This document shows, piece after piece, positions 1-9,070 of a stretch of 64,000 nucleotides of DNA; position 1 is the stretch's first letter; every line of letters starts with the position of its first letter. This DNA comes from Bacillus sp. OV322 (GTDB taxonomy: Bacteria; Bacillota; Bacilli; Bacillales; DSM-1321). The stretch covers positions 62,001 to 126,000 of the forward strand of contig NZ_FOMA01000008.1 of NCBI RefSeq assembly GCF_900112495.1. The letters are read 5' to 3'. Below the pieces are notes generated by a model, which did no database searches, had not been told where the DNA came from, and saw nothing but the letters and a program-made list of their open reading frames with translations. The position numbers and the translations under genes are program-made.

Positions 1-1
1 T

Positions 2-352
<351 letters not shown>

Positions 353-521
353 ATCATGGCTGTTATGTATCCTTAAAAATACTTACCTTCGAAATATATA
401 GGGAGTCAGATGGCGGCACCGCACTTTGCGGCATCTTTGGCTAAAAAGTATTTTTTATCGTTGCTTCCTGGAATTAGGGGTATAATTAGAATACTCATAT
501 TACTAACAGGAGATTGGAACA

Positions 522-1784
522 TTGAATAAACAAGATAGTAAGTATAGATGGATTGTTTTTGCTTCAGTATTATTGTCATACTTTTTAATCGTAAGCCAAA
601 GGACTGCACCCGGGCTGATTTCTGATCAATTGATGAAGGACTTTAGTGTATCGGCATCAATGATTGGATTGTTTGCAAGCGTTCAGTTTTTTGCCTATTC
701 TGGATTGCAGATTCCGATTGGAATTTTATCTGACCGTTTTGGTCCCAACTTTTTTCTTATAGGAGGGACACTGATGAACGGCCTTGGAACCCTGCTGTAC
801 AGTCTGGCACCAGATGCACATGTTCTCCTGATTGCCAGAATGATGGCAGGAGTGGGTGACGCCGCCATTTGGATTAATTTGGTTCTTATATTAAGCCAAT
901 GGTTCAGGGCACAGGAATTTGTCGGTTTGCTGGGGATGGCAGGCATCACAGGCAGCTTAGGGTTTCTATTTGCTACCGTCCCGTTCTCAGTGTGGATTTC
1001 ATCTGCGGGATGGAGACCGCCGTTTATGACAACAGGCATCATCCTGATTGTTTGTTCGCTTGTCCTTTATGTGGTCCTCGAAAAGAAACCAAAACAAATG
1101 AATTTTTTGTCTCCGGATAAAAAAGAGCATAAGCGGGAAAAAACTGTTTCGATCCTTCGCCGTGTCTTTTTCAGCAGGCAAGCCTGGAGCACGTTTTTCT
1201 GCCATTTTGGTGTTGTGGGAACTTATGTAGGATTCATCGGCTCCTGGGCTGTGCCGTTCGGAATGCATGTTTATGGCATGACAAGGTCCCACGCAAGCCA
1301 GCTTATTATGATTGGCCTTGTGGGAGCGATTGTCGGGTCGATTTTGACCAGCTGGATCTCTAAACGGATTGATACGGTGAAACGTCCATATCTTATTATT
1401 TATATATTAGTTGTCTTAAGCTGGTCGATGTTCTTAGTGATGGATGGGAAGCCTCCGTTTGTGATGCTCGTTATTCTGTTCTTCATCATTGGTTACGGAA
1501 ACGGGGCGAGTATGCTGACCTTTGTCGTCGTCCGCCAATCCTTTCCTATAACAGAGGTTGGGGTCATTTCCGGCTTGGCTAATACCGGCGGTTTCACCAG
1601 TGCCATTCTTTTGCCGGTCATTTTTGGCAAGGTATTGGACCATTTTCATGCCAGTGCCGCGGTAACAGGGTATCATTATGGATTCATCATTCCCGTTGCC
1701 TTTTCGCTTATTGGCTTATTAGGAGTCCTTCTTATAAATGAGGAGCAGATAGCAAAAAGGACTGGCAAACAGTTATCTTCATGA
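522..1784 (+). CDS. MFS transporter
   Basis: Major facilitator superfamily permease of 420 residues with the usual 12 hydrophobic segments. The loop 2-3 signature is recognisable (G-I-L-S-D-R-F-G after helix 2), and a long charged loop rich in Lys (around residues 190-210) separates the two halves. TTG start at 522, chosen because AACAGGAG lies 8-9 bases upstream and the protein then begins MNKQDSKYRW. Substrate unknown. The family includes anion, sugar-phosphate and cyanate-type carriers, and nothing nearby points to one of them. It is followed by a clear terminator, so it forms its own unit. Confidence 0.85.
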   Translation: MNKQDSKYRWIVFASVLLSYFLIVSQRTAPGLISDQLMKDFSVSASMIGLFASVQFFAYSGLQIPIGILSDRFGPNFFLIGGTLMNGLGTLLYSLAPDAHVLLIARMMAGVGDAAIWINLVLILSQWFRAQEFVGLLGMAGITGSLGFLFATVPFSVWISSAGWRPPFMTTGIILIVCSLVLYVVLEKKPKQMNFLSPDKKEHKREKTVSILRRVFFSRQAWSTFFCHFGVVGTYVGFIGSWAVPFGMHVYGMTRSHASQLIMIGLVGAIVGSILTSWISKRIDTVKRPYLIIYILVVLSWSMFLVMDGKPPFVMLVILFFIIGYGNGASMLTFVVVRQSFPITEVGVISGLANTGGFTSAILLPVIFGKVLDHFHASAAVTGYHYGFIIPVAFSLIGLLGVLLINEEQIAKRTGKQLSS

Positions 1785-1840
1785 TTTTCGGGCAGAGTGG
1801 CAGATACCATAGGTCATTCAGCTCTGCTAAACGAATTAAA

Positions 1841-1872
1841 AAACATCTGCATAAAGCTGCAGATGTTTTTTT
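1841..1872 (+). terminator. Rho-independent terminator after MFS gene
   Basis: Inverted repeat AAACATCTGC / GCAGATGTTT with an 8-base loop runs into a T tract. It lies between the MFS gene and the ribosome binding site of the next gene. Confidence 0.85.
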
Positions 1873-1888
1873 ATAGGAGGAATTTAAG

Positions 1889-2392
1889 ATGTTCACAATA
1901 GGAGTTACACAAAAACTGCAAAAAGAATTAATGCTCGACCTCTCAAGCTATGAAGAGAAGGCACAGGGCACTGCTGAGATATGGCATATGAATTTATTCA
2001 AAATTGGCAGATACAAAGGCATCGCCCTCGCCCATGATAAAACTCTATATAGTTTAGTGAAAATAGGGCTTAAAAAGAAAGACTTTATGAATATTGGAGA
2101 AATCATAAGAAACGGTCTCGAAGAAAATATGAAGGCTGATGGCTTTAAAAAAGAAGCCATAAACAGCTTCATGCAAAAGGGAGGAGAAATGGAATTTACT
2201 AAAACTCATGACAGAAGCACGATTGGCTGCCTCAATGAGATTATCTACAATGTTGAGCATTTCATTCAAACCGGGCAAGATGTATTGAACTTTAACCCAG
2301 AAGAAATGAATCGTTTTAATAATAGGTTTATTTTTATGAAGCTAAAGGGATATCCGGTTGATTTAATGAAGGAGTATGTAAATCAAGGCTGA
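1889..2392 (+). CDS. DUF6933 family protein
   Basis: Unknown function, 167 residues, cytosolic. The pattern is that of the DUF6933 family as I know it: an N-terminal T-x-K-L-Q-K segment, W-H-M-N-L-F near residue 32, a strand IALAHDKTLYSLVKIGLKKKDF, and the late E-F-T-K-T-H-D-R-S-T-I-G-C-L-N block near residue 104. ATG 1889 is preceded by AGGAGGAATTT. A MazG-like gene follows 36 bases downstream on the same strand with its own ribosome binding site, so the two may be co-transcribed. I assign no activity. Confidence 0.7.
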   Translation: MFTIGVTQKLQKELMLDLSSYEEKAQGTAEIWHMNLFKIGRYKGIALAHDKTLYSLVKIGLKKKDFMNIGEIIRNGLEENMKADGFKKEAINSFMQKGGEMEFTKTHDRSTIGCLNEIIYNVEHFIQTGQDVLNFNPEEMNRFNNRFIFMKLKGYPVDLMKEYVNQG

Positions 2393-2428
2393 TAATTAGT
2401 AATAAATATGACGAAAAAGGAGAAATAA

Positions 2429-2815
2429 ATGAAGGAATTACAGGCATTTGCAAAACAGTTTCAGAAAGAGATGGGCTGGGAAATAAATGAGGAAAATTAT
2501 GAGAAAAGCAGAGCTTCAATTTTAAATAACTATATGCTTTTGACTACAGAGGTTGCTGAGGTTGCTGAAGAACTGAGAAAGGCCTTTAATCAGACAAATG
2601 AAAGTATTCATGATGGAATGGACGAAGAAATGGCGTTTACATTAGCAAGAGAAAGCATTAAAGCAGATTTGGGCAAGGAGCTTGCCGATTGCATGGCGTA
2701 TATTATGAAGTTGTCTAATTACTTTGAAATAGATTTAGAAACAAGCTTTTACTCGAAAATGGAGGAAGTAAAGGCCAGAAAAAACAAAGACATCAGGCTG
2801 AAAACGAGTAAGTGA
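2429..2815 (+). CDS. MazG-like nucleotide pyrophosphohydrolase
   Basis: Small all-alpha NTP pyrophosphohydrolase-like protein of 128 residues, expected to hydrolyse (d)NTPs to the monophosphate and PPi in the cytosol. The metal-binding pattern is visible: E-V-A-E-V-A-E-E-L-R-K (around residues 38-48), then a downstream L-G-K-E-L-A-D-C-M-A-Y-I helix (around residues 80-91) giving the second E/D pair. ATG 2429 follows AAAAAGGAG. House-cleaning of modified nucleotides is the usual role of the family, but the substrate here is inferred. It lies downstream of the DUF6933 gene. Confidence 0.75.
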   Translation: MKELQAFAKQFQKEMGWEINEENYEKSRASILNNYMLLTTEVAEVAEELRKAFNQTNESIHDGMDEEMAFTLARESIKADLGKELADCMAYIMKLSNYFEIDLETSFYSKMEEVKARKNKDIRLKTSK

Positions 2816-3084
2816 TGATAGAGATGATTCAGATACATGCTTCTGTAAGTGTGGACGGGCTATTTAGAATTGGAAAACTGCCAAGAGCTCTCATTCATTT
2901 CATTTTGCAGTAGGAAGGCGAAGGTTGCAGCGACTACTGTTTCAATTGACGAAATGGGCGCTATGCTAACCCCTGAAAAGTCTACAGTGACTATTGCTAT
3001 TATTTCCGTTTTGTTTTCTGTAAAATGAATGGTAATGACCTTGCAGTTTCAAAGGGGTCCATAAACCAGAAAGAGGGGATAATT

Positions 3085-3663
3085 ATGGCTTTATCTTTAT
3101 CTAAAGGGCAAAAGATTGATTTGACGAAAACAAATCCCGGGCTTACCCGAGTAGTGGTCGGACTTGGCTGGGATACAAACAGATATGACGGCGGCAATGA
3201 TTTTGACTTGGACGCAAGTGTATTCCTTTTAAATGCAAATGGAAAATGCGCTACAGAAGCAGACTTTGTTTTTTATAACCAGCTAGAGGGCGGAAATGGT
3301 TCTGTAGTACATACCGGAGATAATCGCACAGGTGAAGGTGAAGGGGACGACGAGCAGATTAAGGTGAACCTTGCTAATGTTCCAGCAAATGTGGAGAAGG
3401 TTTCTTTCGTTATCACGATTCATGACGCAGAAGCACGCAGCCAAAACTTCGGGCAAGTTTCCAATGCCTTCTGCCGCATTGTCAACGAAGATACTAATGA
3501 AGAAATCATCCGCTATGATCTTGGCGAAGACTTCTCAATTGAAACAGCTATCATTGTTGGAGAGCTGTACCGCCATAACGGGGAATGGAAGTTTTCTGCA
3601 GTCGGTTCCGGCTACCAGGGCGGATTGGGGCGTATTGCTACAGACTTTGGCCTGCAGGTTTGA
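3085..3663 (+). CDS. TerD family stress protein
   Basis: 192-residue TerD/CABP-type calcium-binding beta-sandwich protein, a family linked to tellurite resistance and general stress. The start MALSLSKGQKIDL is canonical for the family, and ATG 3085 follows GAGGGG at 3073-3078. An earlier in-frame ATG at 3025 lacks a ribosome binding site and would add a non-homologous tail. Acidic Ca-binding residues appear in DGGNDFDLDAS (Asp39, Asp41, Asp43) and again in GEGEGDDEQI. It stands alone here, whereas in many Bacillus genomes TerD paralogues form a yceCDE-like cluster. It ends in a strong terminator. Confidence 0.9.
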   Translation: MALSLSKGQKIDLTKTNPGLTRVVVGLGWDTNRYDGGNDFDLDASVFLLNANGKCATEADFVFYNQLEGGNGSVVHTGDNRTGEGEGDDEQIKVNLANVPANVEKVSFVITIHDAEARSQNFGQVSNAFCRIVNEDTNEEIIRYDLGEDFSIETAIIVGELYRHNGEWKFSAVGSGYQGGLGRIATDFGLQV

Positions 3664-3680
3664 CTATTTAGAGCAGTTTG

Positions 3681-3709
3681 GCGCATGAATTCGTTCATGC
3701 GCTTTTTTT
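3681..3709 (+). terminator. Rho-independent terminator after terD-like gene
   Basis: Nine-bp stem GCGCATGAA / TTCATGCGC closed by a TTCG loop, then seven T residues. Confidence 0.92.
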
Positions 3710-3748
3710 CTGCCGTAATTAACTATTTCATATATGCTGGAGATATGT

Positions 3749-3953
3749 TACAATTTTTTTAATAACGACCGAGAGGATGATGGGTGGCCAATGGATAACT
3801 AACCTATTTTTTATCATTTGAAATTGCATATTTCAAATCATATAACATAGGATTAGTCTGCCCATTTTCTTTTAACTGTAAAGCTATTAACAATAGCTTA
3901 TTCGAGTATGCAAAACGCGGCTAATCCTTCCAAAATATTGGGAGGATTTTTTT
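3749..3953 (+). promoter_or_regulatory. vmlR leader: promoter, upstream ORF and transcription attenuator
   Basis: An extended -10 (TG-T-TACAAT, 3746-3754) begins a ~220-base leader. A 14-codon ORF (3777-3821, MMGGQWITNLFFII, ribosome site GAGAGG) is followed by pairing options that exclude one another. CCTAT (3803-3807) can pair with ATAGG (3847-3851). AGGATTAG (3849-3856) can instead pair with CTAATCCT (3921-3928), which would break the terminator formed by AATCCTTCC (3923-3931) and GGGAGGATT (3940-3948) plus a T tract. A ribosome stalled late in the small ORF would cover 3803-3807 and favour read-through. B. subtilis vmlR is known to be controlled by such attenuation; the pairings here are my own reading. 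Confidence 0.75.
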
Positions 3954-3981
3954 GTTCTCCCTTAAACGAGGGATGGATTGT

Positions 3982-5619
3982 ATGAAAGAGCTTATGAAAT
4001 TACAAAATATATGTTTTGAAATCAAGGATCATGTTGTTTTTGAAGATGTGAATGCAAGTGTACAGCAAGGAGATATCATCGGTGTCATTGGCAGTAATGG
4101 TGCTGGAAAATCCAGCCTGCTTGATATTATCAGCAATAACAGGGTTCCAGCGCAGGGGCACATACGCTGGCTCCAGCAGGACTTGAAGGTGGTGTTGGTT
4201 GAACAGGAAACCGAGTCTTATTCTGTGGAAGGAAGAAACCCTGCTGAGGCCAAATTACTGGAAAAATGGCATGTGCCAGTCCATGATTACCGGACATTAA
4301 GCGGCGGAGAAAAACTGAAAGCACGTCTTGCCGCAGGCTTTTCAATGGACGCAGATCTTTTGCTGCTGGATGAACCGACGAACCATCTTGACTCGCAAAG
4401 CTTAGAATTTCTTCATAAACAAATTAAAAATTATAAAGGCACCATCATTTTTGTTTCCCACGATCGATATTTCCTGGATGCTGCGGCAACAAAGATTTGG
4501 TCGATCGAAGGCAAAAAACTCATTGAACACAAAGGGAATTATTCCAGTTATATGGAGGCCCGAAAATTGAAAAGGCTCACCCAGCAGCGGGAATATGAAA
4601 AGCAGCAAAAGATGATGGAAAATATTCAGGCTCAAATGAATGAGCTTAATTCCTGGTCGCAAAAAGCCCATGCACAATCAACAAAACAAGAAGGTTATAA
4701 AGAGCACTATCGTGTTAAAGCAAAACGGATGGATGCACAAGTGAAGTCAAAACAAAAACGTCTTGAAAAAGAACTTGAGAAGGCAAAAGCAGAGAAGCTC
4801 GTGCCGGATCATGATGTGCGATTTTCTATGAAAGCAAATAATAAGACCGGCAAGCGGTTTTTAGAAATGAAGAATATCACAAAATCCTTTCACGGACGGA
4901 CACTGTTCCAAAATGTTAATTTCACGATTCAGCATGGTGAGAAGGTATCCATATTAGGACCAAATGGCAGCGGAAAGACGACTTTACTGAAAGTGATTGC
5001 CGGACTGGAACGTGCACAGGGTGAGGTATGGGTATCGCCATCTGCAAAAATTGGCTATTTAACGCAAGAGGTATTCGATTTGCCTCTGGATCAAACTCCC
5101 GAGAAGTTGTTTTTTAAAGAAACCTTCCAGGAGAGAGGGAAAGTCCAGACACTGATGAAGAATTTAGGGTTTTTGGCATCACAATGGTCAGAACCTATCG
5201 GGAATATGAGCATGGGTGAGCGCGTGAAATGTAAGCTAATGGAATATATATTAGAAGAAAAAGATGTGCTGATGTTAGATGAGCCGACGAATCATCTTGA
5301 TTTAGCTTCACGGGAACAGCTTGAAAAAACATTGTCTGAGTATAATGGCACATTAATCGTTGTGTCGCATGACCGGTATTTACTCGAAAAAACAACAACA
5401 AGCAAACTTGTTATTACCAATCATCGCATTCAAAAACAATGGAATGGAGAGGAAGAAAAAAAGGGTGATCAGGATGAATGCCGGTTAAGGCTTGAAACAG
5501 AAAGACAAGAAGTATTAGGGAAGCTAAGCTTTCTCACACCAAAAGACAAAGAGTATCAAAAGCTGGATTTGAAATTTATAGAGCTAACCAAACAAATCCA
5601 GCAGCTATTGAAGGAATAA
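3982..5619 (+). CDS. vmlR: ABC-F ribosome protection protein VmlR
   Basis: 545-residue soluble ABC-F ATPase with two nucleotide-binding domains and no membrane segments. Family members enter the E site of antibiotic-stalled ribosomes and dislodge lincosamides, streptogramin A and pleuromutilins. Walker A motifs are GSNGAGKSS (about residue 38) and GPNGSGKTT (about 326). The two signatures are LSGGEK and MSMGER, and both Walker B motifs end in LDEPTNHLD. The Lys/Gln-rich interdomain linker (KAHAQSTKQEG, KSKQKRLEKELEKAKAE) matches B. subtilis VmlR closely from memory. ATG 3982 (MKELMKLQN) follows GAGGGATGG; an upstream in-frame start at 3952 falls inside the attenuator T tract and is rejected. 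Confidence 0.9.
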   Translation: MKELMKLQNICFEIKDHVVFEDVNASVQQGDIIGVIGSNGAGKSSLLDIISNNRVPAQGHIRWLQQDLKVVLVEQETESYSVEGRNPAEAKLLEKWHVPVHDYRTLSGGEKLKARLAAGFSMDADLLLLDEPTNHLDSQSLEFLHKQIKNYKGTIIFVSHDRYFLDAAATKIWSIEGKKLIEHKGNYSSYMEARKLKRLTQQREYEKQQKMMENIQAQMNELNSWSQKAHAQSTKQEGYKEHYRVKAKRMDAQVKSKQKRLEKELEKAKAEKLVPDHDVRFSMKANNKTGKRFLEMKNITKSFHGRTLFQNVNFTIQHGEKVSILGPNGSGKTTLLKVIAGLERAQGEVWVSPSAKIGYLTQEVFDLPLDQTPEKLFFKETFQERGKVQTLMKNLGFLASQWSEPIGNMSMGERVKCKLMEYILEEKDVLMLDEPTNHLDLASREQLEKTLSEYNGTLIVVSHDRYLLEKTTTSKLVITNHRIQKQWNGEEEKKGDQDECRLRLETERQEVLGKLSFLTPKDKEYQKLDLKFIELTKQIQQLLKE

Positions 5620-5724
5620 ATGATGATGTAAAAAAGTAAAAAAGAGGATATAGGGGTTTTGAGGCGAAATATGTGGATTAAAGGGGCGAATCTACGAACG
5701 AAATGAGGGGAAGGAGTTTTTCTA

Positions 5725-6285
5725 TTGAATCAAGCGTTGCTGGTCATTGATGTTCAACAAGAGCTGGTGGATGGAAATAACGAAAATAAAAGTGTGCACA
5801 ATAAAGAAACATTGCTTAATCACATTAATTTGGTGATTGATAAGGCACAAGAATCAAACGCATTAGTTGTCTTCATTAGAGACACAGATGTGGCTGGCGG
5901 TGAAGGGCCAGGTTTTCAGATACACCCTGAAATCAAGGTGCCGGCGGCTGCCAAAATATTTAATAAAGCAGCAACCAATTCGTTTTATAGTACGCCGCTT
6001 CTCGGCTATTTAAAGGAAAATGAAATCGGGCATCTTGTTATCATGGGATGTGCAACTGAATATTGCATAGACACTGCGGTCAGAACGGCAACAGTGAACC
6101 AGTTTGATGTTACCCTTGTCGGGGATGGACATTCAACCACTGATTCTTCCATTTTGTCTGCTGAACAGATAATAAGCCACCATAATAGAATTCTGCATGG
6201 CCATTATAATGTTGACAATTTTTCTGTGGTCCGTGCAGCAGAAGAGGAATTATTCCAGCCAACCCATGACAGCTATCGCAGCTGA
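5725..6285 (+). CDS. Cysteine hydrolase, isochorismatase family
   Basis: 186-residue isochorismatase-like hydrolase. The catalytic triad of the family is visible: Asp9 (ALLVIDVQQ), a Lys in the KIFNKAATNSF segment (Lys81) and Cys114 in ATEYCIDTAVR. Members hydrolyse amides such as nicotinamide or ureido compounds; the substrate is not evident. TTG start at 5725 with GGGGAAGGAG upstream. It is probably a separate unit from vmlR, since about 105 bases lie between them, and it is followed by a convergent terminator. Confidence 0.88.
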   Translation: MNQALLVIDVQQELVDGNNENKSVHNKETLLNHINLVIDKAQESNALVVFIRDTDVAGGEGPGFQIHPEIKVPAAAKIFNKAATNSFYSTPLLGYLKENEIGHLVIMGCATEYCIDTAVRTATVNQFDVTLVGDGHSTTDSSILSAEQIISHHNRILHGHYNVDNFSVVRAAEEELFQPTHDSYRS

Positions 6286-6485
6286 TACGGCTGGTAAAAT
6301 AATTGAAAGATCATGCCCTCACGGGGCATAGTCATCCGGCAATTTGGAACTCTCGCCGATATATTGAAGCTGTTTATGGTGTTACATTTATAGAGGCATT
6401 CCGCTTAAACTTGGCATAGATGTGACTGTTGAAAATGTCTATAACAGAAAAGTTAAATCCATATAGATGAATTCATCAATACAGG
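6286..6485. other. Intergenic stretch without recognisable gene
   Basis: Both strands are broken by stops and no family is recognisable. It leads into the hairpin at 6486-6513. Confidence 0.5.
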
Positions 6486-6513
6486 AAGGAGGATAAACAC
6501 TATCCTCCTTTTT
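6486..6513. terminator. Terminator between convergent genes
   Basis: AAGGAGGAT / ATCCTCCTT stem with a 7-base loop followed by T residues. It lies between the + strand hydrolase and the - strand chemoreceptor-like gene. Confidence 0.75.
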
Positions 6514-6591
6514 GCATTGGTAACCTATTCACCTGCTGCTAACTTGTTATATCCTTCCTAAATGAAGCGTTAACATGAAGAATTAAAATTA

Positions 6592-7422
6592 TTATAATTT
6601 TAAAGCATAGTTGTTTAATTCCTTACTCATTGTTTCTATTTTTACAATAAATGAAGAGAGTTCTTCTGTTGATTCTGCCTGTGCATTTCCAACTCGAACT
6701 ACTTTGTCAATAGATGCTGTGATATCAGTCATAGACTTTTGGATGTTGTTTAAAATTGTACGGATTTTTTCTGTAGAAGATACTGTCTCATTGGAAAGTT
6801 TCCTTATTTCGTTTGCTACTACACCGAAACCCGCTCCTTTTTCTCCTGCTCTGGCAGCTTCAATTGCAGCATTTAAACCTAAAAGGTTTGTTTGGTCTGC
6901 GATTCTTTTTATAAAAGAAAGGACATCATCGGTATTATGTACTTCTTTTGCAGCTTGATTTGACTGCTCAAGAAGTGTATGAGTAATTTCTGCCAGACCT
7001 TCTGCACTGTTGGAGATGTTAGTGATCCTATGATTTGCCTGTGTGATAGAATCGACTATTTGCTCAGAGATATTTCGCAAGTCTCTTTCATTCTGTTTTT
7101 GCAATTGAATGGCTAATGCACCAATTACTTCACCATTATTTAAAATAGGTGCTGCTAATCCAGTAAAAGGAATACCAAATAACTCCTCCGGTATGTCTTG
7201 TTCAATCCGTTCGTTATTTCTAATACAATCCGCCAGTGGTTCCTTAGGATTTATTCTTTGGCCGGGTTTTAAACCAATATTGATTTTGTTTCCAGGATAA
7301 TAAACCAGCCATTCCTCAGTGTTAGCCAAGCCGATCGATAGTTCTGGCAGCATAGAGTGAACAATAGAAAGCGCTTTAATATAGGGGGTTAGAATATTGG
7401 TATCTTGTTCTATTTTAGTCAT
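6592..7422 (-). CDS. Soluble methyl-accepting chemotaxis-type signalling protein (YfmS-like)
   Basis: 276-residue cytoplasmic chemoreceptor without transmembrane segments, resembling B. subtilis YfmS. Residues 1-115 form a small GAF/heme-sensor-like input region ([18 protein letters not shown], then [21 protein letters not shown]). The C-terminal half is the MCP signalling coiled coil with the conserved hairpin tip [20 protein letters not shown] and [13 protein letters not shown], which docks CheA and CheW. ATG at 7422 is preferred: AAAGAGG lies 8 bases upstream, whereas the GTG at 7431 sits inside that ribosome site. No chemotaxis kinase genes are near, so it probably works with the genome's main CheA. 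Confidence 0.88.
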   Translation of the reverse strand: MTKIEQDTNILTPYIKALSIVHSMLPELSIGLANTEEWLVYYPGNKINIGLKPGQRINPKEPLADCIRNNERIEQDIPEELFGIPFTGLAAPILNNGEVIGALAIQLQKQNERDLRNISEQIVDSITQANHRITNISNSAEGLAEITHTLLEQSNQAAKEVHNTDDVLSFIKRIADQTNLLGLNAAIEAARAGEKGAGFGVVANEIRKLSNETVSSTEKIRTILNNIQKSMTDITASIDKVVRVGNAQAESTEELSSFIVKIETMSKELNNYALKL

Positions 7423-7800
7423 TGCCGGCACCTCTTTTAGTTATAATTACCTATATACATATTAGCACTTTTTACCTAGCAGTCTAACTTATTTTTAGAT
7501 TTATTAAATAATTATATTTAGTCCTGAATAACCTATATATCTTGATTACAGAAATTGATCCTGAATCAATCCCTGTGAATGTGCCTGATTGTGCCTGATT
7601 AAAATAGGAATCTAAATCTATCTTTAGGCCTTTTTCATATTACAATTTTGTAGTAAAGTAAATTTAAACTAAATAAGGGAATAAGATGAAATTAAACTGC
7701 AATATTGTAGCATGTATATTAGCAGCAGATTGTCCTGAAAAAAATGGATGTCAAATTCAATAAAGCGATCAGACGTTTAATAGCCATAATTTTAATTTAT
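7423..7800. other. Intergenic region, AT-rich
   Basis: No supported gene. A direct repeat of TGCCTGATTG occurs near 7580-7602. The stretch presumably holds the promoter of the chemoreceptor-like gene, but no confident box was found. Confidence 0.4.
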
Positions 7801-8007
7801 AGCTCTTTTCTTAGAGATTGTTGTTTTTTTAATTTGTTATGTGAGCCGTTCCCATTGTCAAGTCAGGTTGATTGGAGCGTAAGGTGCGAGATTCCTGCGG
7901 GATGAGCAGAACAGCCGAGGAGGTTCACCGGCTGCCCCGCGGAAAGCAGCATCCTGGAGCGGAAATCAACCACCTTTTCATACCAACAATGTTTACGGAA
8001 ATAGCCT
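7801..8007 (+). repeat. Dispersed intergenic repeat, copy 1 (full length)
   Basis: About 207 bases running from CTCTTTTCTTAGAGATTGTT to TTTACGGAAATAGCC. Landmarks are GGTTGATTGGAGCGTAAGG, the GC-rich block GCCCCGCGGAAAGC and CATCCTGGAGCGGAAATCAA. Copies 2 (21748-21981) and 3 (25361-25565) match it on the opposite strand. The element carries no open frame. The landmark sequences recur in intergenic DNA of many Bacillaceae from my general knowledge; function unknown. Confidence 0.85.
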
Positions 8008-8205
8008 AATATATTTTAAACTTTAATCTGAATTATATTTGAATAGTTGATAGTTTTTCATCTCCTTCAAATATTGGTTGCGGAATATAAAGTAAGAGAA
8101 AAGAAGGATGATAATATATTAACTTTTGTTTGACCATTTTTTGGTCATAATTAGCAATTCCCTTATCATTTATTTAGGACTCTAAGTTATAAAGGAGAGG
8201 AAAAG

Positions 8206-8871
8206 ATGTCTCAATCAGTCATTTTTGATATGGATGGAACACTATTTCAGACAGATAAAATATTGGAGCTATCACTTGATGATACATTTAATCATTTGCG
8301 GTCATTAAATAAGTGGAATGAAGGAACTCCTATTGATAAATACAGAAATATTATGGGTATACCGCTGCCGAAAGTATGGGAAGCACTGCTGCCTGATCAC
8401 TTACAGGAAGAAAGAGAACAAACGGATGCTTACTTTCTCGATAGGCTTGTTGGCAACATAAAAAGCGGGAAAGGTGCTTTATATCCTCATACTGAAGAGA
8501 TTTTCCGTTATCTGAGAGAAAACGATTATTCAATATACATAGCGAGTAATGGGCTAATAAAATATTTACAAGCAATCGTGAGCTATTATCATTTAGACAA
8601 GTGGGTTACTGAAACCTTCAGTATTCAGCAAATACCAACACTGAATAAAGGGGATTTAGTCCAATCAATCATAAAAAAATATGATATAAAAAAAGCGGCG
8701 GTGATCGGTGACCGTCTTTCGGATATCAATGCGGCGAAAGATAATGGATTAACTTCCATAGGATGCAATTTTGATTTTGCACAAGCTGATGAACTCGCAC
8801 AGGCTGATTATGTAATAAATGACTTAATTGAACTAAAAGAAATTTTGCCTGATTTGAATAGGGTTGAGTGA
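8206..8871 (+). CDS. HAD-family hydrolase (phosphatase)
   Basis: 221-residue haloacid-dehalogenase-type phosphatase. Motif I is FDMDGTLF with nucleophile Asp8 and acid/base Asp10. Motif II is YIASNG (about residue 110) and motif IV is IGDRLSDINAAKDNG (about residues 166-180). An alpha-helical cap lies between motifs I and II, as in phosphoglycolate phosphatase and beta-phosphoglucomutase relatives. ATG 8206 follows AAAGGAGAGG. The substrate cannot be read from the sequence. A terminator directly follows, so the gene is monocistronic. Confidence 0.88.
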   Translation: MSQSVIFDMDGTLFQTDKILELSLDDTFNHLRSLNKWNEGTPIDKYRNIMGIPLPKVWEALLPDHLQEEREQTDAYFLDRLVGNIKSGKGALYPHTEEIFRYLRENDYSIYIASNGLIKYLQAIVSYYHLDKWVTETFSIQQIPTLNKGDLVQSIIKKYDIKKAAVIGDRLSDINAAKDNGLTSIGCNFDFAQADELAQADYVINDLIELKEILPDLNRVE

Positions 8872-8872
8872 T

Positions 8873-8900
8873 AAAGGCTGCCGCTGAAGCAGCCTTTTTT
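8873..8900 (+). terminator. Rho-independent terminator after HAD gene
   Basis: AAAGGCTGC / GCAGCCTTT stem, 7-base loop, T tract. Confidence 0.88.
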
Positions 8901-9015
8901 ATTTTCAAAAATGTATAAAGGAAATATTAAAAATCGGAATCTAACAGAGAAAATAGGGTAGGTGTATATAGTAAGTGCTGATGTTCAAGGGATTTCCTTT
9001 GAAGATTTGTTTCAG

Positions 9016-9034
9016 GTGTAACTCCAAGTTACAC
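9016..9034. promoter_or_regulatory. Perfect palindrome upstream of phosphoketolase, likely operator
   Basis: GTGTAACT-CCA-AGTTACAC has two 8-base arms around a 3-base centre and ends 36 bases before the phosphoketolase start. Its size and place fit a transcription-factor dimer site. No T tract follows it, so it is not a terminator. The regulator is unknown. Confidence 0.55.
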
Positions 9035-9070
9035 AACTTTAGGAATTATGGAAAATAAGGAGTGTTTAAC

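Noticed and set aside
899..1120. Internal alternative frames within the MFS gene and similar overlapping frames elsewhere
   Set aside because: They lie inside strongly recognised genes in other phases and lack ribosome sites.
2816..3024. Short open stretch ending SVLFSVK before the terD-like gene
   Set aside because: No start codon with ribosome site and no recognised family; possibly relic DNA, not callable.
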